Assembly (NCBI RefSeq): GCF_018448885.1
Contig: NZ_RCWB01000022.1
Coordinates: 25,716-89,715 of the forward strand
Source of the DNA: Photorhabdus caribbeanensis
GTDB taxonomy: Bacteria > Pseudomonadota > Gammaproteobacteria > Enterobacterales > Enterobacteriaceae
Reading direction: 5' to 3'
Length of the DNA: 64,000 bases
Shown: piece by piece, positions 1-9,278 of the stretch
Position numbering within the stretch: the first letter of the stretch is position 1
How the letters are laid out: each line of letters opens with the position of its first letter
Made by a program: the position numbers and the translations under genes
The notes under the pieces: generated by a model
Database searches by the model: none
What the model saw: the letters and a program-made list of their open reading frames with translations, nothing else
Told to the model about the DNA's origin: nothing

Positions 1-3000
1 AATGGCGGCGGTATGCATACCAGCAACGATTACGGTTTCGGTCAAATCGATGCGCGAGCCGCTGTTCGCTTGGCTGAGTCTTGGATGACTCAAAGCACCG
101 CTGCCAACGAGTTCGTCTATAGCGCATCCAGCGGCCCTCTGGGGAAAACCTTGGCAGCGGGCGAGACGCTAACGTCGTCCATCGCCATGAATGCCGGTCT
201 GAATGTCGAACATGTCGAGATCGATTTTGACGCTCAGGTAGGCCGTCTTGGCGATCTGACGCTCAAACTGATCTCTCCTGATGGCACTCAGAGCATATTG
301 CTCAATCGTCAGGGTAAGGTTCCAGACGGTATGCCGGGCGCGAGCGCGACTGATCTAGGTAGTAGCCAGTCGGGGACGTTCAAATACAGCTTTATGTCGA
401 CCCATGATTTTGGTGAACGCTCGGCTGGCAACTGGACCCTACAGGTGAGCGATGCGAATTCCGGCCTGCCGGTCACATTAAATGCCTGGTCGCTACGTTT
501 GTACGGCAGCAAGAGCACCTCGGATGACACTTACTTTTACACCGACGAATATATCCAATCGGTGGTCGGGCAGGCCAACCGCGCGGTGTTGGATGATGCG
601 GCGAATGGCGTGGCGGGAGGGCGTAATACTCTCAATGCGGCGGCTGTTTCGCGGGATACCTCGGTCAACTTGCTGACTGGCGTTGCCAACATTGGCGGCA
701 CAGCGTTGACAATAAAGAATCCGTCGGGCATTCAGAACATTGTCACCGGCGATGGCAACGATACGTTAGTCGCTGGTAATACCGACGCATTGCTTGATGG
801 CGGGCGTGGAAACAATACACTGGCAGGCGGTGCGGGCAAGGACTTCTTTGTGGTCCACCGCCGTGAGGCGGGTAGCGATATCATTAGCAACTTCGAGGCG
901 GCTCGTGGCGAGATCATCGATCTGGTCGGATTTCGTGGAAAAACGTTTGCCGATCTGTTGCTGACGCAGCAGGGGGCGGATGTTAAGGTCGATCTGGGTA
1001 AGGGGCAGAGCATTGTCCTGAAAAATCAGACACTCGCCGGGATCGGTGCGGCGAACTTCAAGTTCCAGGACACCTTTATCGCCCCGGTGGCTTACACGAG
1101 TAGCGACGCCTCAACGCTCCAGCCACAAGAAGGCTTGGGAACCGTGATCCTTAAGGGCGGCGGCAAGGGCGTCATGCTCACTAGCGATGCTCAGGGTCAG
1201 ATGAAATTTAGCTTGAATGGGACGATCTATAGTCATGACAGTGCGGCGTCAGACGTTTTTGTGGTGGCAGCCCAACCGGGTGTCAAGGACTACAAGAATG
1301 CATTACGTGGATTCCGTCACGGCATTGATAAAATTGATTTGCGTCAAACCGGCGTCACTGATTTCAGCCAACTCACAATTGCTAAGAGCAATCGTGGCAC
1401 GATCAACGGCCTGTCGCAAATTCATGGCGTTGAAGTTATCTTTAATGGGGCCAGCGGTACTAATTCAAACGTGAAGTTACTGTATCTCGATACCTTGGAC
1501 ATTTCGCAGGTCGATGCGGCCGACTTCCTTTTTGCGGAACCTACACCGGATTTGGTCCCAACGGTCAAGCCAGTGGTGACGCAATCTCTTGATAAACCAA
1601 CGATTACTGTACCGGGTTCATTGACACCAATTGTCGACCCCCTTGGCGTTGATAAGCCTTTACCACTTTCCCCTATCGACCTGAAGCCGATTAGTATTCC
1701 CCCAAGGAAGCCGGTTAGCATTCCCCTTATTGACTGGAATCTGACTAAAATTTCTTCTATTGATATTGACCGGGATATGATTAAAGTTACCCCTGTTAAG
1801 CTGAATCCGACCAGAATTAACACTGGCTTTGTCGACCTGAGGTCGCATTTTGACCAGAATGTTGACCGGATGTCACCTATTAACCGGGATATGATTAAAG
1901 TTACCCCTGTTAAGCTGGAGCCGATTAGAATTGGCACTGGCTTTGTCGACCTGAGGTCGCATTTTGACCAGAATGTTGACCGGATGTCACTGATTGACCG
2001 GAAGCCGACTAGCACTCCTCCTGTTGAGCCGCGCACAACGCTTAACGTTCCTAAAATTGAGCCAGCAGCGGAACCTACACCGGTGACTACTGACCCTAAT
2101 TCCATTACGGTCGAAATTCCCTTTGCTAAGGTTACGTTGGGGGACGAGAGTAAGACTATCAATGTGGAAGCTAGGGATAGCGAAATAGTTGCCGGCAACG
2201 GTGACAATAAGGTGAATGTGATGGGCAGCTTTGCCGATATCACTCTAGGTGATGGTAACAATGTCATTGTCGGCAATGTCGGCAACCTAACAGTCGGGCA
2301 TGGTAATAATAGCATTACCCACAATGTGGAAGCTATGGATAGCAAAATAGTTGCCGGCAACGGTGATAATAAGGTGAATGTAGTGGGCCGCTTTGCCGAT
2401 GTCACGCTAGGTAATGGTAAAAACGTCATTGTTGGCAATATCGACAGACTAACAGTCGGACATGGCAACAACATCATTACCCACAATGTGGATGCTGGAA
2501 ATGGCAAAGTGGTTGCCGGCAACGGTGACAATAAGGTGAATGTGATGGGCCGTTTTGCCGATATCACTCTAGGTAATGGTAACAATGTCATTGCCGGCAA
2601 GGTCGACAGACTAACAGTCGGGCATGGTAATAATCGCATTACCATCCCAAGAATTTCAGCGAGGGTGAAAGTAGGGGATGGTAATAACAATATTGTGACC
2701 AGCGGTGATATGTCGACGGTAGAAGTAGGGGATGGTAATAACGATATTGTGACCAGCGGTGAGTTGTCGACAGTAGAAGTAGGGAATGGTGATAACCATA
2801 TCGTGACCAGCGGTTTTATGTCGAAAGTGAAAGCCGGGGAGGGTAATAACCATATTGTGGACAGTGGTGATATGTCGACGGTAGAAGTCGGGCATGGGGA
2901 CAACGATTTGGAATTTAGCGGTAATAGGGGGCGGTTGGTGTTTGGAAAGGATATCAGCCCTGAGCGTCTGTGGTTCCAGCATGAAGGGCAGGATCTGCAA

Positions 3001-3231
3001 ATTTCGGTCATTGGCAGCAAGCAGGAGGTAACACTGCATAATTGGTATGCCAGTCCCGCCGAACGACCAGGTAGCATCATGGCGGGTGACGGTCATCGGT
3101 TGATGGACAGTAATGTCGAAAATCTTGTCCAGGCTATGGCTGCCTTCGCGCCACCAGCGCCTGCGACCACAATGCTCGGCGATGTCGAGCAACAGCGGCT
3201 GCAACCTGTGCTGGCAGCTAACTGGAACTGA
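1..3231 (+). CDS. Secreted subtilisin/kexin-like protease with P domain and repeat-rich C-terminus (5' end outside window)
   Basis: The reading frame is open from base 1, so this is the C-terminal 1076 residues of a longer protein. The first residues carry the motif DYGFGQIDARAAV followed by LAESW, which is how the catalytic domain of kexin-type S8 proteases ends. A P/Homo B domain follows (about residues 45-170, ending in a WSLRLYG motif). Next come a short RTX-like stretch (GDGNDTLVAGN, GGRGNNTLAGGAGKD), a proline-rich linker with a 38-residue tandem duplication, and a 14-coil repeat of 18 residues. The C-terminus has the ERLWFQHEGQDLQISV and VTLHNWY motifs typical of the haemolysin-type calcium-binding related domain. 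Base composition is visibly richer in G+C than the neighbouring DNA. Secretion is likely, possibly by a type I route given the RTX-like C-terminal part, but the exporter is not identifiable here. Substrate unknown. The catalytic triad cannot be checked in this window. Confidence 0.8.
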   Translation, partial: NGGGMHTSNDYGFGQIDARAAVRLAESWMTQSTAANEFVYSASSGPLGKTLAAGETLTSSIAMNAGLNVEHVEIDFDAQVGRLGDLTLKLISPDGTQSILLNRQGKVPDGMPGASATDLGSSQSGTFKYSFMSTHDFGERSAGNWTLQVSDANSGLPVTLNAWSLRLYGSKSTSDDTYFYTDEYIQSVVGQANRAVLDDAANGVAGGRNTLNAAAVSRDTSVNLLTGVANIGGTALTIKNPSGIQNIVTGDGNDTLVAGNTDALLDGGRGNNTLAGGAGKDFFVVHRREAGSDIISNFEAARGEIIDLVGFRGKTFADLLLTQQGADVKVDLGKGQSIVLKNQTLAGIGAANFKFQDTFIAPVAYTSSDASTLQPQEGLGTVILKGGGKGVMLTSDAQGQMKFSLNGTIYSHDSAASDVFVVAAQPGVKDYKNALRGFRHGIDKIDLRQTGVTDFSQLTIAKSNRGTINGLSQIHGVEVIFNGASGTNSNVKLLYLDTLDISQVDAADFLFAEPTPDLVPTVKPVVTQSLDKPTITVPGSLTPIVDPLGVDKPLPLSPIDLKPISIPPRKPVSIPLIDWNLTKISSIDIDRDMIKVTPVKLNPTRINTGFVDLRSHFDQNVDRMSPINRDMIKVTPVKLEPIRIGTGFVDLRSHFDQNVDRMSLIDRKPTSTPPVEPRTTLNVPKIEPAAEPTPVTTDPNSITVEIPFAKVTLGDESKTINVEARDSEIVAGNGDNKVNVMGSFADITLGDGNNVIVGNVGNLTVGHGNNSITHNVEAMDSKIVAGNGDNKVNVVGRFADVTLGNGKNVIVGNIDRLTVGHGNNIITHNVDAGNGKVVAGNGDNKVNVMGRFADITLGNGNNVIAGKVDRLTVGHGNNRITIPRISARVKVGDGNNNIVTSGDMSTVEVGDGNNDIVTSGELSTVEVGNGDNHIVTSGFMSKVKAGEGNNHIVDSGDMSTVEVGHGDNDLEFSGNRGRLVFGKDISPERLWFQHEGQDLQISVIGSKQEVTLHNWYASPAERPGSIMAGDGHRLMDSNVENLVQAMAAFAPPAPATTMLGDVEQQRLQPVLAANWN
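1770..1997 (+). repeat. Two tandem 114-nt copies inside the protease gene
   Basis: Two adjacent copies of a 114-nt (38-codon) unit encode IKVTPVKL...TGFVDLRSHFDQNVDRM. They differ at about nine positions and share an identical run of more than 50 nt, so the duplication looks recent. It lies in the proline-rich linker before the coil repeats and keeps the reading frame. Confidence 0.9.
2185..2940 (+). repeat. Hierarchical coil repeat: 14 units of 54 nt, nine of them in three 162-nt superunits
   Basis: The region divides exactly into fourteen 54-nt (18-residue) coils, each beginning with a VGxGNN- or AGNGDN-like turn. The first nine coils are organised as three near-identical 162-nt superunits starting at 2185, 2347 and 2509. 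The last five, from 2671, are a separate amplification of one coil of the type VGDGNNxIVTSG. RTX repeats pack as two nine-residue units per 18-residue turn, so a beta-solenoid is likely. Asn replaces many of the Asp residues that bind calcium in classical GGxGxDxxx repeats. Confidence 0.85.
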
Positions 3232-3242
3232 TCGGTAATAAG

Positions 3243-3264
3243 GCCCGCGATGGTTATCGCGGGT
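3243..3264 (+). terminator. Hairpin after the protease gene
   Basis: CCCGCGAT and ATCGCGGG form an 8-bp GC-rich stem with a four-base loop 12 bases after the stop codon. The following tract (TCTTCAT) is not a clean U-run, so this is a moderate intrinsic terminator. Confidence 0.55.
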
Positions 3265-3300
3265 CTTCATAAATAGGTGAATTGCGCCGTTTAAATGTAA

Positions 3301-3358
3301 GCGCCCCATATGAGGACTTCTGTCTTTCGACAGGCAAAATGTCTAACTTTTGGGGCGC
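3301..3358. other. 58-nt nested hairpin element of unknown function
   Basis: An 8-bp outer stem GCGCCCCA/TGGGGCGC encloses a short GGAC/GTCT helix and an inner CTGTC-TTTC-GACAG hairpin. It lies between the protease gene and the convergent argA. The 316 bases between these two genes hold this element and the upstream hairpin; no gene is seen. It could be a terminator serving argA transcripts, a dispersed repeat, or a small structured RNA. Confidence 0.5.
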
Positions 3359-3547
3359 GCTTTCATCATTTAATATATGAATGGAAAATACAAAATAACC
3401 ATTTATTTAATCGCCAAGTATGTCAGTCAGTGTGGAATTAAAAACAGATTAATGGTGTTGCGCTTATTATGTGAATCCAAGATGCCGTAAGTTTAATATC
3501 ATTGCCGCTGAATTCAGGGCAATGTAAACCTTTCGGCATAAATACGT

Positions 3548-4885
3548 TTATTGTTGTGGTTCTAAATTCAGCATAAGAATCTTAGAACGGCGCTGATAGT
3601 TGTATAACACTTGTTTCTGAATCGGTAGCATTGAGAGTTCTGCGGGTTCAAAACCTCGCTCTTGGAACCAATGAATGCTGCGGGTAGTCAGAACAAACAG
3701 TTTTTCCAGTCCGAACTGTTTGGCGTGTTCCGCAATACGATTCAGTAATACTTCACCTCTTAAAGAGCTGCGATATTTAGGATGAACCGCTAAACAAGCC
3801 ATTTCGCCAATTTTTTCCTCAGGATAAGGGTAGAGAGCAGCACAGGCGATAGTCAGGTTGTCGCGTTCGATAATGATGAATTTGTCAATTTCTCTTTCAA
3901 GTTGTTCTCTTGAACGGCGAACCAGAATACCTTGTTGTTCCAGTGGGCGAATAAGTTCGAGAATACCACCAATATCATTGATATTAGCTCGGCGTATTTG
4001 TTCTGCGCTTTCCATTACTATTTGAGTGCCAATACCGTCTCGGGAGAATAATTCTTGAAGTAGAGAACCATCTGCCTGATAACTTAATAAATGGCTGCGA
4101 CGAACGCCACGACGGCAAGCTTTTACTGCACTCCGTAAAAAACGGACTGTACCTGAATAGTAGTCACCTTTGACTTCTAGCTCTTTAATCAGCTCTGGTG
4201 CTTGATTAAGAAAGACTTCTGATAGAATTTTTCCGTTTTTGTCTTGTACACCTTGAGTAGAACAGAAACCAATCAGTTTTTCAGCTTGTAGTTTGATAGC
4301 CAACTGAGTAGCAATATCTTCAAATGGTAAATTGAAACTCTCTCCAGTAACAGAAACCGCAACAGGGCCAATTAGCACGATTGCGCCATTGTCTAATTGA
4401 CGATTTATGGCATTCTCATCGATACGGCGAATTTTGCCGCTGTGGCAATAATCCACACCATCATCAACACCAAGAGGTTGAGCAATAATGAAGTTACCGC
4501 TGACAACGTTAATATTGGCTCCTTGTAACGGGGTATTATTCAGGTTCATAGAAAGACGTGCGGTAATATCCAGTTGCAGCAAACCAGCAGATTGTTTGAC
4601 TAATTCTAATGTTTTATTATCGGTTACACGGGTATGTTTGTGGTAAACCGGTGTGTAATGATGGTCTGCAAGATTTTGTTCAATTTGAGGTCTGGCGCCA
4701 TAAACGACGACCAGGCGGATGCCTAAACTATGCAGTAATCCTATATCATTGATTATATTGGAAAAATTTTCATGAGCAATAGCCTCTCCACCAAGCATGA
4801 TAACAAAGGTTTTACCACGATGTGCATTGATGTACGGAACAGAATGACGAAATCCTTCAACTAATTCGGTGCTGCGTTCTTTCAT
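3548..4885 (-). CDS. argA: N-acetylglutamate synthase
   Basis: Catalyses acetyl-CoA plus glutamate to N-acetylglutamate, the first step of arginine synthesis, in the cytoplasm. At 445 residues it matches the E. coli enzyme (443) almost end to end. Residues 1-290 form an amino-acid-kinase-like domain ([31 protein letters not shown]) that in this family binds the feedback inhibitor arginine. Residues 295-440 form a GNAT acetyltransferase domain ([33 protein letters not shown]). The start [19 protein letters not shown] aligns with the family. An ARG-box-like operator lies 15 bases upstream. The gene is monocistronic and convergent with the protease gene. Confidence 0.97.
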   Translation of the reverse strand: MKERSTELVEGFRHSVPYINAHRGKTFVIMLGGEAIAHENFSNIINDIGLLHSLGIRLVVVYGARPQIEQNLADHHYTPVYHKHTRVTDNKTLELVKQSAGLLQLDITARLSMNLNNTPLQGANINVVSGNFIIAQPLGVDDGVDYCHSGKIRRIDENAINRQLDNGAIVLIGPVAVSVTGESFNLPFEDIATQLAIKLQAEKLIGFCSTQGVQDKNGKILSEVFLNQAPELIKELEVKGDYYSGTVRFLRSAVKACRRGVRRSHLLSYQADGSLLQELFSRDGIGTQIVMESAEQIRRANINDIGGILELIRPLEQQGILVRRSREQLEREIDKFIIIERDNLTIACAALYPYPEEKIGEMACLAVHPKYRSSLRGEVLLNRIAEHAKQFGLEKLFVLTTRSIHWFQERGFEPAELSMLPIQKQVLYNYQRRSKILMLNLEPQQ

Positions 4886-4899
4886 AACAGACTCTCGAT

Positions 4900-4913
4900 T
4901 GAATTTTTATTCG
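4900..4913 (-). promoter_or_regulatory. ARG box (ArgR operator) upstream of argA
   Basis: TGAATTTTTATTCG matches the ArgR half-site palindrome TGAATwwwwATTCA at 13 of 14 positions and sits directly upstream of the argA start. A weaker AT-rich second box may follow toward 4935, as expected for paired ARG boxes. Repression by arginine-bound ArgR is inferred. Confidence 0.75.
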
Positions 4914-5130
4914 TAATTTATGCTTTTTTATTCCTTTTGAGGAAAAATGGCAAGAGGCAATTCAGATAAAAACATTTTCATGTACCTGTAGACGTTAATA
5001 ATTTGCAAAATATAAAATGCTGTTTATTGATGACAGCATAATGCTGATTGGTTAAAGTTTTTCATTTGATCGTTTCATTTGGTGAATATCACCCTGAGTG
5101 TTTGTATTTTATGAATGGAATATTAAGTAA

Positions 5131-6375
5131 ATGAGTCATTCAGATCATAGTCTGTCGCGACGTCGTTTGTTGCAGGGAGCCGCAGCGATGTGGTTACTTA
5201 GTGTTAGCCAGGTGGGTTACGCAGCGTCAGCAAAAGTTATAGCGGTACGTATTTGGCCAGCATCCAGTTATACCCGTGTGACTGTTGAATCCAATATTCC
5301 ACTCAAATATCGCCAGTTTGCGTTAAAAAATCCAAATAGAATTGTCGTTGATCTTGAAGGTGTACAACTGAATCATACCCTAAGTGGGATGGGAGAGCAG
5401 ATTCAATCCCGCGATCCTTATCTTAAATTGGTCAGGGTAGGACAGTTTGATCCTAAAACCGTTCGTCTAGTGTTCGAAGTTAAACAAGCCGTCAGCCCAC
5501 ATATGTTTACTTTGAAGCCAGTGGCAGAGTTTAAACATCGTCTGGTATTGGATATTTATCCCGCTGCGGGGGTTAATACGGATGATGATCCATTGCTTGC
5601 TCTACTCGAAGAGTACAATAAAGGTCATTTGGCGGAAGATCTGCCAGTGGAAAGGCCAAGGTCAGGTAAGGCAGGTAAAGACAGGCCGATCATTATCATG
5701 CTTGATCCTGGGCATGGCGGGGAAGATCCCGGCGCTATTGGCAAATATAAAACTCGTGAAAAAGACGTTGTTCTGAAAATTGCCCGTCGATTGAAAACAC
5801 TTATTCAACGTGAACCGGGTATGAAAGTTTATATGACCCGTAATGAAGATGTGTTTATCCCATTAAAAGTTCGGGTGGCAAAAGCGCGTAAAATGCGAGC
5901 TGATCTATTTGTTTCTATTCATGCTGATGCTTTTGCTAACCGGGCGGCACGTGGTTCTTCGGTTTTTGCGCTTTCTACTAAAGGTGCAACCAGTAATACC
6001 GCACGCTTTCTAGCTCAGACACAAAATGAAGCTGACCAAATTGGCGGCGTGAGTAAAAGCGGTGATCAGTATCTGGATCATACGATGTTTGATTTGTTAC
6101 AGACTGCGACTATCAATGATAGCCTTAAATTTGGTAGTGAAGTGCTTAAGCGTATGGGTAAAGTGAATAAATTGCATAAAAATCAGGTGGATCAAGCTGG
6201 ATTTGCGGTACTGAAAGCACCGGATATCCCTTCGATTCTGGTAGAGACTGCGTTTATTAGCAATTTGGAAGAAGAGCGAAAACTGAAAACCGCACGTTTC
6301 CAGCAGCAAGTAGCAGAGTCAATTTTTGCGGGTATCAAAGCTTATTTCAAGAATGGTGGTAATTTGGCAATTTGA
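5131..6375 (+). CDS. amiC: N-acetylmuramoyl-L-alanine amidase AmiC
   Basis: Periplasmic zinc amidase that cleaves septal peptidoglycan between N-acetylmuramic acid and the stem peptide during daughter-cell separation. The N-terminus has a twin-arginine signal ([15 protein letters not shown], cut near VGYAASA), so export is by the Tat route. An AMIN domain (about residues 38-140) is followed by an Amidase_3 domain (187-405) with the zinc motifs [19 protein letters not shown] and SIHADAF and the catalytic-Glu segment VETAFISN. The length of 414 residues is normal. In E. coli amiC is likewise next to argA and is activated by NlpD; the partner is not in this window. The next gene converges with only two bases between the stop codons. 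Confidence 0.97.
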   Translation: MSHSDHSLSRRRLLQGAAAMWLLSVSQVGYAASAKVIAVRIWPASSYTRVTVESNIPLKYRQFALKNPNRIVVDLEGVQLNHTLSGMGEQIQSRDPYLKLVRVGQFDPKTVRLVFEVKQAVSPHMFTLKPVAEFKHRLVLDIYPAAGVNTDDDPLLALLEEYNKGHLAEDLPVERPRSGKAGKDRPIIIMLDPGHGGEDPGAIGKYKTREKDVVLKIARRLKTLIQREPGMKVYMTRNEDVFIPLKVRVAKARKMRADLFVSIHADAFANRAARGSSVFALSTKGATSNTARFLAQTQNEADQIGGVSKSGDQYLDHTMFDLLQTATINDSLKFGSEVLKRMGKVNKLHKNQVDQAGFAVLKAPDIPSILVETAFISNLEEERKLKTARFQQQVAESIFAGIKAYFKNGGNLAI

Positions 6376-6377
6376 AC

Positions 6378-6650
6378 CTACTGCGACCAGTTAATTTTGT
6401 TGCTAAAAGGGGCACAGCCTTCTTCCGGGTTGCCCTCGGCTGACAAGGTGCGATAGAGCTGGTTCGGATTCAACTCAGCTTCCTTGGACACGTTACAAAC
6501 TCCGCCGAAAGCCTTGGTCATTTGGCGAAGAACAATCAGTAACTCGGCTTGTTCGTCATCTTCAAGGATGCTGTTTAGTAGTTCGATCGCGTAAGTTGGG
6601 TCTTTGCGGAACACCTCGGCTATTGCGTCGTCGTGTGATCTGCATTTCAT
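6378..6650 (-). CDS. Truncated HigA-like addiction-module antidote protein
   Basis: The segment FGGVCNVSKEAELNPNQLYR followed by TLSAEGNPE resembles the helix-turn-helix of the putative addiction-module antidote family. Family members continue after GNPE with roughly ten residues resembling LSSILKALGL; here the sequence turns instead into EEGCAPFSNKINWSQ and stops. The C-terminus therefore looks frameshifted or replaced. I chose the ATG at 6650 (MKCRSHDD); a GTG ten codons upstream is an alternative. No toxin gene is adjacent. It lies downstream of the initiator tRNAs on the same strand and converges with amiC. Probably a decaying orphan antitoxin; family assignment is moderate. Confidence 0.5.
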   Translation of the reverse strand: MKCRSHDDAIAEVFRKDPTYAIELLNSILEDDEQAELLIVLRQMTKAFGGVCNVSKEAELNPNQLYRTLSAEGNPEEGCAPFSNKINWSQ

Positions 6651-6804
6651 TGCCTGTTCTCTTTCTGCTTTTCCACTCACGCTAATATTTATATGTTCGG
6701 GCTATAGCGAAGTCTGCTTGCATTTATTATCGCCGCAGAGATGTGGTGGTGATAAATCGTCTGGAAGTTGTTTGGGAGTTTGTATACTGAGACGCATAGA
6801 GAAT

Positions 6805-6881
<77 letters not shown>

Positions 6882-6910
6882 TCCGTTTTGATATTTTGAG
6901 TAGCGAAAAT

Positions 6911-6987
<77 letters not shown>

Positions 6988-7015
6988 TCCGTTTTATCGA
7001 ACTGCTTTATTACGT

Positions 7016-7092
<77 letters not shown>

Positions 7093-7105
7093 TCCGATAG
7101 CGGGC

Positions 7106-7133
7106 ACTATACTCAGGATAAGAGCCGTTGCAA
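7106..7133 (-). promoter_or_regulatory. Promoter of the initiator tRNA operon
   Basis: On the minus strand, TTGCAA and TATAGT are separated by 16 bases, and a GC-rich discriminator (GCCCGC) follows the -10 element. A GC-rich discriminator is typical of stringently controlled tRNA and rRNA promoters. Confidence 0.75.
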
Positions 7134-7316
7134 GTTTTTTTATTAAAAATTGTTTGTTTCGTTACTTTTTTGATGGGTTACTCTGCACATTGGAGTTTTT
7201 TTATTCGTTTGTGTCGTTGTTTTGTTAAGTTATTTTTTTATGGTAGGTTTCATTATTTTTATTGGTTTGGTATGGTTTGCCGTTGAATCATGTTGGCAAG
7301 TATAGAGAAGACAACA

Positions 7317-8414
7317 ATGAAATACTGGGGTAAGTATCTGCTGTGTGGAACCGTGATTTCACTGTTGGTTGGATGTCATTCTCGCCCAACAGCACAAGGC
7401 CAACAATATAGAGATGGTCATATCGCTCAGGATTTACGGCTGGTGAATCAACCCAATGCTCAGGGTAAACCAGTTAATGCAAAGGATTTTTCAGAGCAGG
7501 TTGCCCTGATTAATCAGGTTGCTCCTCGTCTGTATAATCGTAATAGCTTAACTTTTGACGCCGTTCAAAACTGGATGTTAGCGGGTGGTGAAACCAGTAA
7601 GTTGAATCTGTTTAATTTACGCGCTTACCAGATGGAAGGTGTGGATAATTACGGTAACGTCCAATTTACCGGCTACTATACGCCAGTGTTGCAAGCTCGC
7701 CGTGTTAAACAGGGGGAATTTAAATATCCTCTGTACCGGATGCCACCTAAGAGTAAATATCGCTTACCAAACCGAACCGAAATATACAATGGCGCTCTTA
7801 GCCCCAGTTTGATTATTGGTTATAGTCGTTCACTGATTGATAATTATATTATGGAGGTTCAGGGTAGTGGTTATGTCGATTTTGGTGATGGTGGACCACT
7901 GACTTTTTTGGGTTATACCGGTAAGAATGGGCATATTTACCGGAGTATTGGTAAATTGCTGATTGAGCGTGGAGAAATCGCGCAAGAAGATATCTCTATA
8001 CTGGCGATTCGTAAATGGACAGAATCTCATAGTGAGGCAGAAGTCCGTGAACTGTTGGAGCAGAACCCATCATTTGTTTTCTTTAAACCTGAAAACTTTG
8101 CATCGGTACGGGGTGCGAGTGGCGTTCCTTTAATTGCAAAAGCTTCTGTAGCTGCGGATAAAATGCTTATTCCACCGGGAACAACCCTGCTGGTAGAGAT
8201 TCCTTTGTTGGATAAAGAGGGTAAATTTACCGGTCAGTACCAAATGCGCCTGATGGTTGCATTGGATGTTGGTGGGGCAATAAAAGGCCATCATTTCGAT
8301 ATCTATCATGGTATTGGTGATGCGGCAGGTATAGCGGCAGGTTTCTATAACCACTATGGTCGGGTTTGGGTGTTAAAAAAAGCGCAGCCCACTATGCTGA
8401 TGGTAAGTCAGTGA
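7317..8414 (+). CDS. mltA: Membrane-bound lytic murein transglycosylase A
   Basis: Outer-membrane lipoprotein that cleaves the MurNAc-GlcNAc bond of peptidoglycan with formation of 1,6-anhydro-MurNAc. I start at MKYWGKYLLCGTVISLLVGC, a lipoprotein signal ending in the lipobox LVGC; an ATG nine codons upstream would spoil the signal peptide. Conserved segments include VQFTGYYTPVL, MEVQGSGYVDFGDG, FVFFKPE and, near the C-terminus, LDVGGAIKGHHFDIYHGIGDAAG, which in this family contains the catalytic aspartate. The 365-residue length equals that of E. coli MltA. It is transcribed away from the tRNA operon and toward tcdA. Confidence 0.95.
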   Translation: MKYWGKYLLCGTVISLLVGCHSRPTAQGQQYRDGHIAQDLRLVNQPNAQGKPVNAKDFSEQVALINQVAPRLYNRNSLTFDAVQNWMLAGGETSKLNLFNLRAYQMEGVDNYGNVQFTGYYTPVLQARRVKQGEFKYPLYRMPPKSKYRLPNRTEIYNGALSPSLIIGYSRSLIDNYIMEVQGSGYVDFGDGGPLTFLGYTGKNGHIYRSIGKLLIERGEIAQEDISILAIRKWTESHSEAEVRELLEQNPSFVFFKPENFASVRGASGVPLIAKASVAADKMLIPPGTTLLVEIPLLDKEGKFTGQYQMRLMVALDVGGAIKGHHFDIYHGIGDAAGIAAGFYNHYGRVWVLKKAQPTMLMVSQ

Positions 8415-8463
8415 TGACTCTTCATAAATTTTATAATTAGGTTTTCAGGATTGATATTCAGTA

Positions 8464-9276
8464 ATGCAAACTTCTCTTTCTGATGCATATATGCAGCGCT
8501 TTGCGGGGACTGCCCGTTTATATGGACAAAAAGCGCTTTCTTTGTTTTGCCATTCTCATGTTTGTGTTGTGGGTATCGGTGGTGTGGGTTCCTGGGCGGC
8601 TGAGGCTTTGGCTCGTACAGGGATCGGTGCGATAACTTTGATTGATATGGATGATGTCTGTATCACCAATACCAATCGTCAATTGCATGCTTTAAAACAG
8701 CATATTGGGCAACCAAAAACTGAAGTGATTGCTGAACGTATTCTGGCAATTAATCCAGAGTGCAAAGTGACTTGTGTTGATGATTTTCTCACACCCGATA
8801 ATGTTGAAGAGATGATGGCGGCTGGATTCAGTTATGTGATTGATGCTATCGATAGTGTCAGGCCAAAAGCGGCGCTGTTGGCTTATTGCCGTCGCCATAA
8901 AATTCCGCTGGTGACAACTGGCGGCGCAGGTGGGCAACTTGATCCGACACAGATTCAGGTTGTTGATTTGGCGAAAACGGTTCAGGACCCTTTAGCGGCT
9001 AAACTGCGCGAAAGGCTGAAATCTGATTATCGTGTTGTGAAGAATGGTAAAGGTAAATTGGGCATTGATTGTGTGTTCTCAACCGAGCAATTAGTTTATC
9101 CGCAGAGTGATGGCTCTGTTTGTGCCGCGAAAAGTACCGCAGAAGGCACTAAGCGTATGGATTGCGCTTCTGGTTTTGGTGCCGCAACGATGGTCACGGC
9201 GACATTTGGATTTGTGGCGGTTTCCCATGCACTGAAAAAAATGGTTGCTAAGGCGCAACGTCAAGGTGATCTTTAA
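8464..9276 (+). CDS. tcdA: tRNA threonylcarbamoyladenosine dehydratase TcdA
   Basis: E1-like enzyme (formerly CsdL/YgdL) that cyclises N6-threonylcarbamoyladenosine at position 37 of tRNAs to ct6A in an ATP-dependent reaction. A ThiF/MoeB nucleotide-binding fold is visible: GIGGVGSWAAEALARTGIG near residue 37, then IDMDDVCITNTNRQ and DAIDSVRPKAAL. The C-terminal part keeps MDCASGFGAATMVTATFG. Length 270 against 268 in E. coli, and MQTSLSDAYMQRFAGTARL fixes the start by alignment. CsdA and CsdE, encoded convergently next door, supply the sulfur relay needed for TcdA function in E. coli. Confidence 0.96.
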   Translation: MQTSLSDAYMQRFAGTARLYGQKALSLFCHSHVCVVGIGGVGSWAAEALARTGIGAITLIDMDDVCITNTNRQLHALKQHIGQPKTEVIAERILAINPECKVTCVDDFLTPDNVEEMMAAGFSYVIDAIDSVRPKAALLAYCRRHKIPLVTTGGAGGQLDPTQIQVVDLAKTVQDPLAAKLRERLKSDYRVVKNGKGKLGIDCVFSTEQLVYPQSDGSVCAAKSTAEGTKRMDCASGFGAATMVTATFGFVAVSHALKKMVAKAQRQGDL

Positions 9277-9278
9277 TC

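Noticed and set aside
1422..3080. A 552-codon open frame on the minus strand under the protease repeats
   Set aside because: It is the antisense shadow of the repetitive plus-strand gene; the frame stays open because the repeats have a period divisible by three. No ribosome binding site or family match.
2656..3309. A 217-codon minus-strand frame at the 3' end of the protease gene
   Set aside because: Also an antisense shadow of the repeats; the plus-strand protein has recognisable domains throughout.
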